Below, one piece after another: positions 28,572 through 39,677 of a DNA stretch of 64,000 nt (positions within the stretch are counted from its first letter, which is position 1; each line of letters starts with the position of its first letter). The DNA is taken from contig NZ_BMMB01000004.1 in assembly GCF_014645615.1 (NCBI RefSeq), positions 1 through 64,000 on the forward strand, given 5' to 3'. This DNA comes from Paenibacillus hunanensis. GTDB lineage: Bacteria; Bacillota; Bacilli; Paenibacillales; Paenibacillaceae. The translations under genes were made by a program, and so were the position numbers. The notes below the pieces were generated by a model. That model was not told the DNA's origin and made no database searches. It worked only from the letters and a program-made list of their open reading frames with translations.

Positions 28572-28648
28572 TATTTGTTTATCAGAAAGATCATACTTCA
28601 AGAATAATGAGGTATCGTTCAATTCCATAGTTGGATTCCATTGTATAT

Positions 28649-28687
28649 AAAAAGCGCCTTTCATGTATAACATGAAGGGCGCTTTTT
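28649..28687. terminator. Bidirectional terminator between ccpA and ponA
   Basis: A 17-bp stem, AAAAAGCGCC-TTCATG pairing with CATGAA-GGCGCTTTTT (one mismatch), with a 5-nt loop. A/T tracts on both sides serve both convergent genes. Confidence 0.95.
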
Positions 28688-28727
28688 ATGTGTACTACAT
28701 CGTATTCAAGCTACAATCAACACATCA

Positions 28728-31700
28728 TTATCTTGCCTGTGCAGGCGCAGATGGAGCAGACGATTGATCGCCATTTACAGCGACAACGTAGAACCAGCCG
28801 CCATTAGCGGAGCCTGCATTGTACTGGAATGCGGTATCCCGTACCGTTCCGACCAGACTGAATGGCCCGCCATTGTTCTGGCTAAAATACACCTTATACG
28901 CGGTCGTAGGCTCTGCTGAGGAGGCCCAGCTTACATCGACTACACCGGAACCGTTGCTTTGCGCACTAACGGAGGTAGGCGCCGCTGGAGCCGTAGCACC
29001 AGCAGGGTCTGTTCCGTTATCCGATCCCGTTCCCATTTCACTACCACCAGGAACACCCTCGCCATCTACTGGCGGTGGTGGCGTTGGAATTGGACTGTAG
29101 CTAACCGAACCACTAGGTGCAGATTCATGTCCGCCCACATCGACTGCGGTAACGTAGAAGGCAGTATTGCCATTACCGGCTACTGTAGAGCTGAAGCTTC
29201 CTGTACCCAGCTTGCCGGATTTTTGATATTGATAAGAGCCGTCGCCATTAGAGCGATACAGACGATAACCGACTACATCTCCAGAGCCGCTACCGTTAAA
29301 GGTAATGCTTGCACTTGTACCATTGACCGAGATGCGTACATTGCTTGGTGAGCTTGGCGCACTACCATCATCACGACGTGGATCGACCTGAGTCGGTGCG
29401 TCAGCGCCAGCATCCTCGGGCAGATAGTGACTGAGCGAGTAGCGATTGCCTCTCATTTTGGATAGAGCGCTTTGCAGATCCTTGATCAATTGCGAGATCG
29501 GCATTTCACGCTTCACGACCGTACGCTGGCTAACCATATCGTCCGGTGTGCTATCCTGCGGAATATAGTTGACTCCGTTATACGTAATGTATTTTGCATA
29601 CGATACGCCATCATCGAAGTCCTTCGGTACATATTTGGAATTGAAAATATCAGTGACCAGCTTACCGGATGCGCGTGTAGCGCTCGTTGGTAGCTTACCG
29701 CTAAAGCCGGATACGGTTTGCGTAACAATACCATCTGGTTTGCTAAACGAATCCGTTTGGAATAGCTCTGGATCACGATCGGTAACCTTATTCATAATCG
29801 TTGCCCAGATCGTTCGAGCACGTTTTTTACCATCGTTAGACAGTGTATTCACTGGCTCTCGATAACCTGCCCATACGCCAAGCGTCACATCTGGCGTGAA
29901 GCCCATAAACCAGACATCCGCATAGTTTTGCGTCGTGCCTGTTTTACCAGCAATCGGAATTTTGCCGTATTTGTTAAATAGACTTTGCAGAGAGCGTGCC
30001 GTACCATCGGAGCCGGACACTACGGTGCGCAGCATGTCTGTCATCAAATACGCCGTTTGCTTGGAATAGACACGCTGTGGATTAGCCTCATGCTTGTAAA
30101 CGGTTTTGCCATAAGGATCATCCATTTGCTTGATCATATACGCATCATTGAAGACACCCTGATTCGGAATGGAGCCGTATGCATTCGTCAGCTCTTCAAC
30201 CGTTACGCCGTATTTCAGACCACCCAGAACACCGGTCTGTGCGGAATAATCGGCATCCTGAATCGTTGTGATACCGAGCTTTTTAGCAAAAGCCCATGCC
30301 TTGTCGATACCGACCTTATCGAGGAACACTTTCAATGCTGGAAGGTTCAACGATTCATTCAGGGCCGTACGTGCAGTAACAAGTCCCTGATAACGACCAT
30401 TCGCATTACCCGGAATGTGGAAGCCCTTGCTACCATCCTTCAGAACGATCGGTGCATCATCCAGAATGCTTGCCGGTTGTACAGCACCACTATCAAGAGC
30501 TGGTAAATACGCTGCGATCGGCTTCATCGCTGAACCCGGCTGACGCGTCATTTGCGTCGCATAGTTCATCTGCTCTTCCTGGAAGCTGCGTCCTTCGATC
30601 ATGCCGAGAATGGCACCTGTTTTGTGATTGATCATCATGGCAGCCGTTTGTTCTTTTCCCTTGGTTTTGCTATCCGGGGAGAAGTTGCTGCTGTCTTCCG
30701 CTACTTCGTGCATCGTATTGTAAACCGTTTTATTAATGGTCGTATATACACGATACCCACCGGTCAGTAGCTTTTGACGCGATTCTTCAAATAACTGGTT
30801 GTACTCTTCTGTAGAGAGCTTGGAGAGATCGGTTTTTGGATTTTCCTGCTTCATGATCAGCAGCGCACCCTGACGCTCAATCTCCATCATCAGATACGGA
30901 TAGGTAGAGTATGCCTTGGAGGTGGACTTCGCTAGTGCACCTTTAATATCAAAGGCAAGCGCCTCGCTATACTCGCTATTCGTGATTTTACCGAGCTCCT
31001 TCATGCGCTTGAGTACCAGCTGTTGACGCTGAACGGCACGGTTGAAGCCGGCTTCGTTAAATTTACCACCACTGCTGAACGCAGAATAAGCGCTCGGCAA
31101 TTGCGGAAGACCTGCTATATAGGCAGCCTCTGCAATATTAAGCTTCTCCAGGTCATTCACACCAAAAATACCCTTGGCAGCTGCCTTAATTCCGAAAATA
31201 TTGTAGCCATTCGAGCCTTTACCAAACGGCATTTTATTCAGATAGGCCGTTAAAATTTCGTCTTTGGTCAAAAAGCGCTCGATTCGCATCGATAGCAGCA
31301 TTTCTTTAATTTTGCGATCTGCCGTTTTATCCGCACTCAGGAACACCCGTCTTGCGAGCTGCTGGGTGAGTGTACTGCCGCCTGTTTGCACAGATTCGTT
31401 CAGTACCTTTTGCTTGACGGCACGAAGTGTACCATTCATATCCACACCCATATGTTCATAAAAACGGTTATCTTCTATGGATATAATCGCATTGATAACG
31501 GATTTCGGAATTTGATCAAACGTTACCAGGCGTCTGTCTTCTTCCGTTCGTAGCTGTCCAATTGGAGAGCCATCGCTAAAATAAGCAAAGCCAGTTACAG
31601 CATTCTCATTAATAGCCTTAACAATCTCCTCACGCGAACGTACTGGCTCGTCCTTAACAATCGAAGAAACGTAGCCCAGCATAATTCCCCCACCAAATAA

Positions 31701-31823
31701 TGCAACCGTAACGCAGAAAATCACAGTCCACTTCAAGGTGAGCCAGATTCTACGCCCCCAAGTACGGCCGCGGGAAGAGTTGGCAGGTTTTTTAGATGGA
31801 CGATTGTCCTTCTTTTCAGCCAT
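28728..31823 (-). CDS. ponA: Class A penicillin-binding protein (PBP1A type) with Fn3-like C-terminus
   Basis: A bifunctional peptidoglycan polymerase and crosslinker of 1031 aa, anchored by one membrane segment (31-55). GT51 glycosyltransferase: catalytic Glu117 in EDNRFYEHMG, then TLTQQLARR. Transpeptidase: Ser431 in GSAMKP, and KTGTTQNYAD near residue 626. After about residue 830 come two fibronectin-III-like modules (about 835-920 and 960-1031), separated by a Pro/Gly/Thr-rich linker. These extra modules make it longer than Bacillus PBP1 and could hold the enzyme to wall or partner proteins. The ATG follows AAGGGGGAAA. Monocistronic and divergent from the tyrS T-box. Confidence 0.95.
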   Translation of the reverse strand: MAEKKDNRPSKKPANSSRGRTWGRRIWLTLKWTVIFCVTVALFGGGIMLGYVSSIVKDEPVRSREEIVKAINENAVTGFAYFSDGSPIGQLRTEEDRRLVTFDQIPKSVINAIISIEDNRFYEHMGVDMNGTLRAVKQKVLNESVQTGGSTLTQQLARRVFLSADKTADRKIKEMLLSMRIERFLTKDEILTAYLNKMPFGKGSNGYNIFGIKAAAKGIFGVNDLEKLNIAEAAYIAGLPQLPSAYSAFSSGGKFNEAGFNRAVQRQQLVLKRMKELGKITNSEYSEALAFDIKGALAKSTSKAYSTYPYLMMEIERQGALLIMKQENPKTDLSKLSTEEYNQLFEESRQKLLTGGYRVYTTINKTVYNTMHEVAEDSSNFSPDSKTKGKEQTAAMMINHKTGAILGMIEGRSFQEEQMNYATQMTRQPGSAMKPIAAYLPALDSGAVQPASILDDAPIVLKDGSKGFHIPGNANGRYQGLVTARTALNESLNLPALKVFLDKVGIDKAWAFAKKLGITTIQDADYSAQTGVLGGLKYGVTVEELTNAYGSIPNQGVFNDAYMIKQMDDPYGKTVYKHEANPQRVYSKQTAYLMTDMLRTVVSGSDGTARSLQSLFNKYGKIPIAGKTGTTQNYADVWFMGFTPDVTLGVWAGYREPVNTLSNDGKKRARTIWATIMNKVTDRDPELFQTDSFSKPDGIVTQTVSGFSGKLPTSATRASGKLVTDIFNSKYVPKDFDDGVSYAKYITYNGVNYIPQDSTPDDMVSQRTVVKREMPISQLIKDLQSALSKMRGNRYSLSHYLPEDAGADAPTQVDPRRDDGSAPSSPSNVRISVNGTSASITFNGSGSGDVVGYRLYRSNGDGSYQYQKSGKLGTGSFSSTVAGNGNTAFYVTAVDVGGHESAPSGSVSYSPIPTPPPPVDGEGVPGGSEMGTGSDNGTDPAGATAPAAPTSVSAQSNGSGVVDVSWASSAEPTTAYKVYFSQNNGGPFSLVGTVRDTAFQYNAGSANGGWFYVVAVNGDQSSAPSAPAQAR

Positions 31824-31932
31824 TAGTTTTCCCCCTTTTACCAGCCACTATTATAGCATAAAATACTAGCCAGCAATCAGTTTCTTATGTAGGATACTTC
31901 GTGAATAGTTCAAAAGTCTGAACATACTCGCA

Positions 31933-31961
31933 TTGACTTGTTGGGAGCAATCATGTTATAA
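31933..31961 (+). promoter_or_regulatory. Promoter of the tyrS T-box transcript
   Basis: TTGACT and TTATAA are separated by 17 nt; transcription should begin near 31968, giving a leader of about 515 nt. Confidence 0.7.
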
Positions 31962-31967
31962 AGGTAG

Positions 31968-32382
31968 GTATATTTAAGTCGAGTAGCAATTTCATAGGTG
32001 AAAAGCGTGGAAAGACGCCCAGTAGAAGCGGAGAGCACTCTTGTCAGAGAGCCGGTGGTTGGTGCAAACCGGTAGAGACTTCCTTCGAATTACACGTCCT
32101 GAGCTGTCGAACAGCGGCATGCGTAGGGGAGTCGATTGTAACATTGGATCGATACTTCGCAGCACTGATCGACCGGAATATCCATTCCGTTATGTTAATG
32201 AAGTGGGAATAAGCCTGTACAAGCTGGCTGATGATTCTTCACTCGTATGGGAGCGCCTTGTATGCCAAGGTATAGCTGTCCGATTCGAGAGTGATCATCA
32301 TGCTACAAGCTAGACGGCAATTCCAATTAGGGTGGTAACGCGAGATCTGCTCGTCCCTTGTCGGGGCGGCAGGTCTTTTTTG
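31968..32382 (+). ncRNA. T-box riboswitch (tyrosine)
   Basis: The leader senses uncharged tRNA. Stem I and specifier region run from about 31995 to 32150; a TAC at 32091-32093 in the context GAATTACAC is the likely tyrosine specifier. The conserved T-box AGGGTGGTAACGCG is at 32329-32342. It is followed by the intrinsic terminator at 32344 that the antiterminator must prevent. The downstream gene is tyrS, consistent with the specifier. A 90-codon open frame across the leader is not a gene. Confidence 0.93.
32344..32382 (+). terminator. T-box terminator hairpin
   Basis: AGATCTGC-TCGTCCC pairs with GGGGCGGCAGGTCT (some G-U pairs), then TTTTTT. It overlaps the T-box, as expected for a switch. 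Confidence 0.9.
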
Positions 32383-32485
32383 TATGTGCTGCCCCTGAGG
32401 AAATGACATCTATCGGTCTGTCATCCGTGCTTAACCTGCGTCATTTGTGAATGATTGTTAACATAATGAAAAGAGGGATTTATTC

Positions 32486-33742
32486 ATGGCAAAATGGGAA
32501 GAATTATCACCACAGCAGCAAGCTGAGGTTGAACGTCAGCTTAGCGTAATTAAACGTGGTACGGTGGAAATCGTACCCGAGGATGAACTTCGTAACAAAA
32601 TTATCAAATCACTTCTAACGGGTAAACCATTAACAGTCAAGCTGGGTCTGGATCCATCCGCGCCGGATATTCACGTTGGTCATACAGTGGTACTGCAAAA
32701 GCTGCGCCAGTTCCAGGAGCTCGGTCATGTCGTTCAACTGATTATCGGTGACTTCACTGGACGAATCGGTGACCCAACAGGCAAATCCGAAACGCGTAAG
32801 CAGCTGACCGAGGAACAGGTGAAGCATAATGCGGAGACGTACCAGAAGCAAATCGGTAAAATTCTCGATCCAGAGAAAACGACTGTATACTTTAATTCCG
32901 AATGGCTAAGCCCGATGAACTTTGCAGATGTGGTAAATCTCGCAGCCAAAGTAACGGTAGCTCGTATGATGGAGCGCGACGATTTCACCAAGCGCTTCCA
33001 GGGTGGATTGCCGATCAGTATCCATGAATTTTTCTACCCACTGATGCAGGGGATGGACTCGGTTGCACTGGAAAGTGATATCGAGCTAGGCGGTACAGAC
33101 CAGAAGTTCAACCTGCTGATGGGTCGTACACTGCAAAAGGAATACGGTAAGGAGCAGCAGGTAGCGATCATGCTGCCACTAATCGAAGGTCTGGACGGCG
33201 TGCAAAAAATGAGTAAGAGTCTCGGTAACTACATCGGTATCGATGAGCAGCCAAATGAAATCTACGGTAAAGCGATGAGCATCCCCGATGAGCTGATGGC
33301 GAAATACTATGAGCTGGCAACTGACATCAATAACGATGATCTGGCGACACTCAAGCAAGGTCTTGAAAACGGAAGCGTTCATCCACGTGATGCGAAAATG
33401 AATCTGGCGTACACATTTGTACGCATGTACCACGGTGTGGAAGCGGCTGAAGCGGCGAAAAACCATTTTGTTACGGTCTTCCAGCAGCGCGCATTACCAG
33501 ATGATATTCAAGAGTTTGTTATTGAGCCAGCACATCTGGAGAATGGTACAATCGGTGTGATTGATCTCGTAAGTCTGCTGGGCTTTGCTGCATCGAAAAG
33601 TGAAGCAAGACGTAGCATTCAGCAGGGAGCTCTCAAAGTAAACGAGCAGAAGCTGGATGATGTGAATGCAAGCATTGAGCCAAAAGACGGCGATATCGTA
33701 CAGGTCGGCAAACGTAAGTTTGCGAAGCTAAAATTTTCCTGA
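32486..33742 (+). CDS. tyrS: Tyrosyl-tRNA synthetase
   Basis: Charges tRNA-Tyr. A class I synthetase of 418 aa: the HIGH-type signature HVGH at 63-66, KMSKS at 241-245, and a C-terminal S4-like RNA-binding domain (about 350-418: [22 protein letters not shown]). The ATG at 32486 follows AAGAGGG. It is controlled by the T-box leader. The length and the HVGH variant are closer to the TyrZ-like branch than to the HIGH-containing one, but it is a single copy in this window. Confidence 0.95.
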   Translation: MAKWEELSPQQQAEVERQLSVIKRGTVEIVPEDELRNKIIKSLLTGKPLTVKLGLDPSAPDIHVGHTVVLQKLRQFQELGHVVQLIIGDFTGRIGDPTGKSETRKQLTEEQVKHNAETYQKQIGKILDPEKTTVYFNSEWLSPMNFADVVNLAAKVTVARMMERDDFTKRFQGGLPISIHEFFYPLMQGMDSVALESDIELGGTDQKFNLLMGRTLQKEYGKEQQVAIMLPLIEGLDGVQKMSKSLGNYIGIDEQPNEIYGKAMSIPDELMAKYYELATDINNDDLATLKQGLENGSVHPRDAKMNLAYTFVRMYHGVEAAEAAKNHFVTVFQQRALPDDIQEFVIEPAHLENGTIGVIDLVSLLGFAASKSEARRSIQQGALKVNEQKLDDVNASIEPKDGDIVQVGKRKFAKLKFS

Positions 33743-33772
33743 TGTCACCACGAATAATAGAAGATTGATCTG

Positions 33773-33807
33773 AAAAAGCGCCTTCATATTAGGGGGCGCT
33801 TTTTTTG
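33773..33807 (+). terminator. Terminator of tyrS
   Basis: AAAAAGCGCC / GGCGCTTTTT with a 12-nt loop and a seven-T tail. Confidence 0.92.
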
Positions 33808-33830
33808 TCGAATAAATGAAGTTATTTAGT

Positions 33831-33858
33831 TAATCATTTGATGTGAGCTTGTCGATAT
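33831..33858 (+). promoter_or_regulatory. Possible sigma-D promoter of the first chemoreceptor
   Basis: TAAT, 16 nt, then GTCGATAT; compare the sigma-D consensus TAAA-N15-GCCGATAT. It lies 44 bp before the start codon. Weaker than the match ahead of the second receptor. Confidence 0.45.
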
Positions 33859-33901
33859 GTACGGTATAGAGAAGAAAGCTCTTATATTAGGAGGAGAACA
33901 T

Positions 33902-35956
33902 ATGTTGAGATATCGATTCCGCAGTATTAAGACGAGAACTATCGCTACACTCATACCCATCGTGCTCATTACTTTGATTTTAATCAGTCTCGTATCGTAT
34001 TTGTTCTCACGTAGTGCATTGAGTGAGCAGATCGATGGAAGTAGCATCAAATCGCTTCAACTGATTACCAATGATATTGACGCTCAACTGATGAATCATG
34101 CTGCCTTTGTATCTGCAATGACAAGTGCAGCAGAGACGTTGCAAGGCAATACATCAATTGAAAGCTATGGTCAAATCGGTACTCGTAATCTGAAAGCTGC
34201 ACCCTTCACCTATGGAACGGGCGTCTTTTTCGCAGATGGAGCTTTTGCACAGGGTGTAAAATATCGCTCAATCTATGCATATCGCGAAGGTGATCAGATT
34301 AAAACAACAGAAACCTACGATGATCCGACATACAATTATTTAGGGCAAGCCTGGTATACCGATAGCACAGCCGCTAATGGCAAAGTCATCTATACCGAGC
34401 CTTATTATGACAAGACATTGAATTTAACATTAATTACTGCTGGACAAGCCTTCTACCAGGCTAATGGTGGTCAAATTGCCGGTGTAGCTACGGCGGATCT
34501 GGATTTGAGCAATATTGAGAACACGGTTCGCAAGCTAAACGTAGGCAATAATGGTAGTGCTGTCCTGTTTGATAAAAATGGTGTGGTACTGGCAAGCGGA
34601 AATAAGCTTACCAAGCAAGGAGATCAAGCAACTGCTGTTTTAGGAGCAAGCCTATCAGCAGACATGCTCAAAAATAGCTCCGGCGAAGGCACATTAAATG
34701 CTGCGGAGCGCTACAAAGTTGTATACGGCACGATTCAGCAGACCGGCTGGAAGATCGCTGTATTGCTTCCAGCAGCAGAAGTAGAGCGCCCGATGAACAA
34801 TTTGCTCATGCTGCTCAGTATAGTGGGTGCGATTGGATTGCTCATTATTCTCGCTTCACTCTGGTGGAACAATCGCGATCTGATTCGCGAGATTCGCTCG
34901 ATTCGTGAGCTGAGCGGACATATGGCACAGGGTGATTATTCACAGCATTTGCATAGCACACGCCGGGATGAATTTGGGCAGATGTCAGAGGAGTTCAATC
35001 GTATTATGGAAGGCACATCGGGCATTGTAGGAACGCTACGTGAAGAAGCAAATGTCATTCATGATTCTGCGGATCGTCTGTCAAGTGGTATGCAGCAGGC
35101 AGCTGATGAAGCACGTTTTAATGTGGAGCAGATGGAGCAGCTGCGTCAGGGAGCAGAGGTACAGCTCGTGTCCACTTCGGAAAGCACAACCGCGATGGAG
35201 GAAATGGCGATCGGTATCCAGCGCATTGCCGAATCGGTGCAGCAGGTATCGGAAGCAACGCATGGGATTGATGCCAAAACGAAACAGGGTAACGAACGAA
35301 TCGGTGATGTGAATCGTCAGATTCATGTAGCCAAAGGAGCATTGGATAGTGTTGGTGACGTCATTCGTTCCTTGAATGAACGTTCGGAGCAGATTGGCGA
35401 GGTAATTCATTTTATCCATGAAATTAGTGGCCAGACGAAGCTGCTTGCCCTTAATGCCTCGATTGAAGCTGCACGTGCAGGAGAGCATGGACGAGGCTTT
35501 GCTGTAGTAGCTGCTGAGATTGGCAAGCTAGCGGAAAGTGTAGGTACTTCTGCGAATCGCATCACCACTCAAATTGGCGAGATGCAAGACGAGACACGTG
35601 TCGCCTTGCAGGGCATGCAGGAGGGTAGCTTACAGGTAGGACAGGGCTTGCAGCTACTGGATGAGATTAAGGAGCGCTTCACCCTGATTCGCGACGATAT
35701 TGCACGAGTGGCAGATGAGGTGCAGGAAGTATCGTCTGCATCCGAAGAAATGTCAGCAGGCTCCGAGCAGATCAGCGCTTCACTCACACAGCTTGCTAAT
35801 ATCGCCCGTGCCTCTTCCGGTTATTCGATCGAAGCGCTGGAGCGCTCACGTAATCAGCTTCATTCGCTGGACAATCTGAATACCTCTACCGATTCGCTAC
35901 AGGAAGTGACAGTGAAGCTTAACGAGGTAATCGGCAAGTTCCGCATCCGTGAGTAG
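33902..35956 (+). CDS. Methyl-accepting chemotaxis protein
   Basis: A chemoreceptor of 684 aa. Membrane segment 1 at about 13-36, an extracellular dCache-type sensor at about 40-295 ([30 protein letters not shown]), segment 2 at about 300-322, HAMP to about 376, then the cytoplasmic signalling coiled coil with the conserved tip [20 protein letters not shown] near residue 510. The ligand is unknown; dCache receptors often sense amino or organic acids. It is paralogous to the next gene with the same layout. The ATG at 33902 follows AGGAGGAG. Confidence 0.93.
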   Translation: MLRYRFRSIKTRTIATLIPIVLITLILISLVSYLFSRSALSEQIDGSSIKSLQLITNDIDAQLMNHAAFVSAMTSAAETLQGNTSIESYGQIGTRNLKAAPFTYGTGVFFADGAFAQGVKYRSIYAYREGDQIKTTETYDDPTYNYLGQAWYTDSTAANGKVIYTEPYYDKTLNLTLITAGQAFYQANGGQIAGVATADLDLSNIENTVRKLNVGNNGSAVLFDKNGVVLASGNKLTKQGDQATAVLGASLSADMLKNSSGEGTLNAAERYKVVYGTIQQTGWKIAVLLPAAEVERPMNNLLMLLSIVGAIGLLIILASLWWNNRDLIREIRSIRELSGHMAQGDYSQHLHSTRRDEFGQMSEEFNRIMEGTSGIVGTLREEANVIHDSADRLSSGMQQAADEARFNVEQMEQLRQGAEVQLVSTSESTTAMEEMAIGIQRIAESVQQVSEATHGIDAKTKQGNERIGDVNRQIHVAKGALDSVGDVIRSLNERSEQIGEVIHFIHEISGQTKLLALNASIEAARAGEHGRGFAVVAAEIGKLAESVGTSANRITTQIGEMQDETRVALQGMQEGSLQVGQGLQLLDEIKERFTLIRDDIARVADEVQEVSSASEEMSAGSEQISASLTQLANIARASSGYSIEALERSRNQLHSLDNLNTSTDSLQEVTVKLNEVIGKFRIRE

Positions 35957-36506
35957 ATCCCTTTTCATTTGTCAATAAAGCTTTTAGATGCCAATAAAGT
36001 CTTATGCAAAAGTCCGATACAATCGTGGGGAATCGCTCGTATGAGAACTTTAGTCTGACACAAGGGAACGAGGGGTACGTTAAAGCCTCACTACGATTCC
36101 AGATGATCGTGTAGCTAGCCTGAGAGCTTTGATAGGGAATTGGATGTTGTAAAGTAAAGGATCGTTCAAATCATAGATAAGCAGCAAAACCTTCGTCATG
36201 CTAGGCGGAGGTTTTTTGCTACGTATTGGAGCTAAATTAGAGGTGATCGGGAACGGCTGTTGAATGGCTGTTGCATTGCATTAAAGCTAATTCAGAAGTA
36301 ATTTATAAATAATTCATAAGTAGTTTAGAAGTGAGTTAGTTGTATCATCAATGCTCATTATAGCCATTAAATGTGAACATTCATCCTATCTTTTTTTACT
36401 GTGCTTGGACGACTTTTAACTTACGATCAAGGCGCGTTTACCCTTCATACAAGCATAATGAAACAAATATGGGCAGGCTTTATCTGAACGTTTGCTTATA
36501 AAAAGC
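35957..36506. other. Intergenic region between the two chemoreceptors
   Basis: 550 bp. It holds the terminator at 36186; the rest (36220-36506) is AT-rich with no recognised gene or RNA. Confidence 0.5.
36186..36217 (+). terminator. Terminator after the first chemoreceptor
   Basis: AAAACCTTCG / CGGAGGTTTT (one G-U) with a 10-nt loop, then TTTTTT. It lies 230 bp past the stop codon. Confidence 0.85.
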
Positions 36507-36533
36507 TAAAAAGATAGGTGTTTTGACCGATAT
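36507..36533 (+). promoter_or_regulatory. Sigma-D promoter of the second chemoreceptor
   Basis: TAAA, exactly 15 nt, then ACCGATAT, one base off the sigma-D -10 consensus GCCGATAT. It lies 56 bp before the start codon and fits a chemotaxis gene. Confidence 0.75.
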
Positions 36534-36588
36534 ATATAGATTGTGGCGTGTAGACCGCATCATTACATACAACAGAGGAGACAAAACA

Positions 36589-38817
36589 ATGCTGCAAAGA
36601 TTGCAATTTAAAAGTATTCAGGCGCGCACATTAAGCACATTGCTACCAATCGTGTTTATTGTCATCGTGCTAATTAGCTTGCTCGCTTATCAATTTTCTA
36701 AGCAAAAGCTGAATGAAGAAATGGGACGAACCGCGACCAGTACGCTAGCGGGCGTAACCTCCAATATTAATGAACAGGTGTCGCGTAACTCGATTATCGC
36801 AACTTCACTCGCAGACGCGGTTGGACAGATTGGTCCATCGATGAATATGGATCAATATGCACAGCTTAGCGAGCGCTGGACGATGCTGAACCCGATGACC
36901 TATGGCACCGGGATATATCTAGCGTCTGATGTGTACACCGACGGCAAGCCATATCATTCGGTATATGCTTCCCGGGATGGAGATCGGATCAGCACGACTT
37001 TTCAATATGATGCAGCAGACTATGATTATCTTAATCAGCCATGGTATACAGGTACATTAGGCAATTTTGATAAAATTTATTACACCGAGCCTGTGCTGGA
37101 TACGAAAAGTAAAGTTCGCATGATCACCGCTGGCAAAACCATTCGGAATGGTGATGGACAGGCGATTGGTGTGGCGACAGCTGATTTTAATATTAGTAGT
37201 ATCCAGGATTATGTGGGTAATATGAATATCGGAGATGTCGGTCATGCTCTGTTACTGGATCGTACAGGATTAGTTCTGGCAAGCAGTCAAGCAGAGTTGA
37301 AGTCGGATCAGCCCTTTAGCGGAGCAGAGGGGATTAATAAGCAGGCGCTAGCGTTGATCAAAGGTCAACCGAAAGGTCAGACGACCGTATCGCTGAATGG
37401 CAATGCCTATACGCTTTATTTTGATACTCTGGGCGATACAGGCTGGAAAACAGCAGTGCTGTTATCAGAAGCAGAGATTCAACGCCCTGCACGCGAAATG
37501 CTGAATACCCTGCTCATTATTGGTATCGTCAGCCTTATTTTACTGACAGCAGCCATCCTGTGGAACAATCTGGGCATGATCCGTCAAATTCGAGGTATGA
37601 TGCAAATGAGCCGCCGAATGGCAGAAGGTGATTACTCCGGTCGTTTACAGGTGAATCGTAAAGATGAGTTTGGTCAGATGGCGACCGAATTTAACCGAAT
37701 TTTAGAAGCAACAGCACAGATCGTCCGTAGACTTAGCCAGCAATCCCATGCTATCCGTGATACATCCGCTCAAGTCGCTCATCGCTCTGCTGAAAATGCA
37801 GCCGCTGCTCGCGACAATGCCGAGGAGCTACAGCAGGTGGAGCTGGATTCCAGCACGCAGCTTCAGGCGACAGCTGAAAGCACCGTGGCAATGGGCGAGA
37901 TGGCTACAGGCGTACAGCGAATCGCCGAATCTGTACAGGAAGTTGCTGAAGCCGCTCAACAAATGGAACAGCAGACCCGTGAGGGTAGCGATCAGCTACG
38001 CAAAGCGGTAAAACAAATGGACTCCGCTAAGCTCGTCATGGACGAATCTGGCAAAATGGCAGAAATGCTGCATGACCGTGCCTTGCAGATCAATGGCATC
38101 ATCGATATTATCCACGGCATCAATAAACAGACCACCTTGCTGGCGCTGAATGCATCGATCGAGGCTGCACGCGCAGGTGAAGCAGGACGTGGCTTTGGCG
38201 TTGTTGCAACCGAAATTAGTAATCTATCCGGTCATGTCGCAGAGTCCACACGTATGATCACCGAACAGATCAAAGCGATGCAAGAAGAAACCGCCGTCGT
38301 ACTCGCTGGCATGGACAACGGAGCAATTCGCGTAACGAAAGGCATGACTTCACTCCAAGAAACAAGCCGCCTATTCGAACAAATCCAACAAGGCATCGAA
38401 CGCATGTCAGCAGAGATTCAAGAAGTCTCCTCCGCATCCGAAGAAATGTCCGCCGGCTCCGAGCAAATCAATGCATCGCTGGACAATCTAGCTGATATCG
38501 CCAAAAATACATCCCAGCGCGCATCCATAGCTACAGGACGTTCCCAGGGCCAACTCCAATCACTAGAAAACCTGGAAACCTCCGCACACTCCCTGCAACA
38601 GGTAGCAGACGTGCTGAACGAACTCGTGTCTCAATTCATAACAGAAGAAGAGACCACGGAGACAATAGACCCGGTACAACCCGATGAAGCAGCTTCCCAT
38701 GAAAGTAATATGGTTGAAGATACTGCCAATGATATTGCTACAGCTGACGAAGAGGGCGAACAATTAGCAGATCAACAACCCGACGAGCATTCAAAAAACA
38801 CTCGCCGCGGAGCATAA
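36589..38817 (+). CDS. Methyl-accepting chemotaxis protein with acidic tail
   Basis: A chemoreceptor of 742 aa with the same layout as its upstream paralogue: segment 1 at about 14-37, dCache-type sensor, segment 2 at about 304-327, HAMP, and a signalling domain with tip [20 protein letters not shown] near residue 515. It differs by a C-terminal acidic tail of about 60 residues ([17 protein letters not shown]..., ending KNTRRGA) that the first lacks. From about 37740 the gene becomes C-rich and uses C-ending codons; over 38341-38640 I count 94 C to 58 G, while an aligned stretch of the first receptor has more G than C. The ATG at 36589 follows AGAGGAG. Confidence 0.93.
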   Translation: MLQRLQFKSIQARTLSTLLPIVFIVIVLISLLAYQFSKQKLNEEMGRTATSTLAGVTSNINEQVSRNSIIATSLADAVGQIGPSMNMDQYAQLSERWTMLNPMTYGTGIYLASDVYTDGKPYHSVYASRDGDRISTTFQYDAADYDYLNQPWYTGTLGNFDKIYYTEPVLDTKSKVRMITAGKTIRNGDGQAIGVATADFNISSIQDYVGNMNIGDVGHALLLDRTGLVLASSQAELKSDQPFSGAEGINKQALALIKGQPKGQTTVSLNGNAYTLYFDTLGDTGWKTAVLLSEAEIQRPAREMLNTLLIIGIVSLILLTAAILWNNLGMIRQIRGMMQMSRRMAEGDYSGRLQVNRKDEFGQMATEFNRILEATAQIVRRLSQQSHAIRDTSAQVAHRSAENAAAARDNAEELQQVELDSSTQLQATAESTVAMGEMATGVQRIAESVQEVAEAAQQMEQQTREGSDQLRKAVKQMDSAKLVMDESGKMAEMLHDRALQINGIIDIIHGINKQTTLLALNASIEAARAGEAGRGFGVVATEISNLSGHVAESTRMITEQIKAMQEETAVVLAGMDNGAIRVTKGMTSLQETSRLFEQIQQGIERMSAEIQEVSSASEEMSAGSEQINASLDNLADIAKNTSQRASIATGRSQGQLQSLENLETSAHSLQQVADVLNELVSQFITEEETTETIDPVQPDEAASHESNMVEDTANDIATADEEGEQLADQQPDEHSKNTRRGA

Positions 38818-39129
38818 CGTTCCAATGATCGCATTAAAGTAAATGACTTATCGACTTCACTTTTCAGATAGACGAATTACAGAAAGCTAATCTATACCCT
38901 GCAATAGATGGAAGAACGATAGTGGATATTATGGTATGATATTGAGTCACGATATTCCGTTATATTAATGATCTATTTTATATTGAACTTCATTGTATCT
39001 ATCTTCTCTACGTTGATCCTCGTATCTCATTAGATAGAGTAGAGACTTAAAATAACGAATGATGTAGAGTCCATAGCTCTAATTCATTGAACTGTTAACA
39101 GTCAACATATCTAAATTTATACCAAACAA

Positions 39130-39183
39130 TAGCCTGAGTAATATAGCCTACCTATGCATGGATATACAACTCAGGCTTTTTTA
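39130..39183 (+). terminator. Terminator-like hairpin
   Basis: AGCCTGAGT / ACTCAGGCT, a 9-bp perfect stem with a 29-nt loop, then TTTTTTA. It lies 310 bp after the second chemoreceptor; 38818-39129 holds nothing recognisable. Confidence 0.8.
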
Positions 39184-39263
39184 TATGTATGCGATCCAAG
39201 ATAAAAGGTACATCTAATCGAAAATTCGTATTGACCCCATCCAAGCCCCCATTTAAAATTACC

Positions 39264-39384
39264 GAGGTTTGAGGTTTGAGGTTTGAGGTTTGAGGTTTGA
39301 GGTTTGAGGTTTGAGGTTTGAGGTTTGAGGTTTGAGGTTTGAGGTTTGAGGTTTGAGGTTTGAGGTTTGAGGTTTGAGGTTTGA
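39264..39384 (+). repeat. Heptamer tandem array (GAGGTTT)x17.3
   Basis: 121 bp of perfect GAGGTTT units in the convergent gap between the second chemoreceptor and rpsD. It ends 20 bp before element A copy 2. Confidence 0.97.
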
Positions 39385-39403
39385 ATTAATCAGTCTGCGA
39401 TCC

Positions 39404-39530
39404 GCACAGAACGAAGGGAAGGAAATAAGGGGAAAGGACGATTTTGGAGGGGCGGGAATCTACATTCACTCCTAATCGGTAGATTCCCGCGGCTCCACTG
39501 AGTCCGTCCCCTTATTCCTTCCCGAAGTGG
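39404..39530 (+). repeat. Element A, copy 2 (long-hairpin repeat)
   Basis: About 127 bp, the closest to consensus. The outer arms GGAAGGAAATAAGGGG / CCCCTTATTCCTTCC and the inner 12-bp stem GCGGGAATCTAC / GTAGATTCCCGC (with a one-base offset at the loop) are intact. Same orientation as the other copies. It lies between convergent genes. Confidence 0.88.
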
Positions 39531-39635
39531 AGCCATCTCTCCAGCACCAAACATTACTCTCACACCCATAGCTTTGCTTTTAATCCAACTCCAAAACTAA
39601 CTCTATACAAACTGAAAACCTTAATAAAAACCAAC

Positions 39636-39667
39636 AAAAAAGCGCCGGAATCATCCGGCGCTTCGTT
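39636..39667 (-). terminator. Terminator of rpsD
   Basis: AGCGCCGGA / TCCGGCGCT with a 4-nt loop; the minus-strand transcript ends in a T6 run (plus-strand A-run at 39635-39641). Confidence 0.93.
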
Positions 39668-39677
39668 TTCGTTAAGA

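Noticed and set aside
32041..32313. Open frame across the tyrS leader
   Set aside because: It lies within the T-box RNA; the conserved RNA motifs explain this sequence.
39264..39384. CRISPR array
   Set aside because: The 7-bp units are contiguous without spacers and no cas gene is present; the same holds for the other three arrays.
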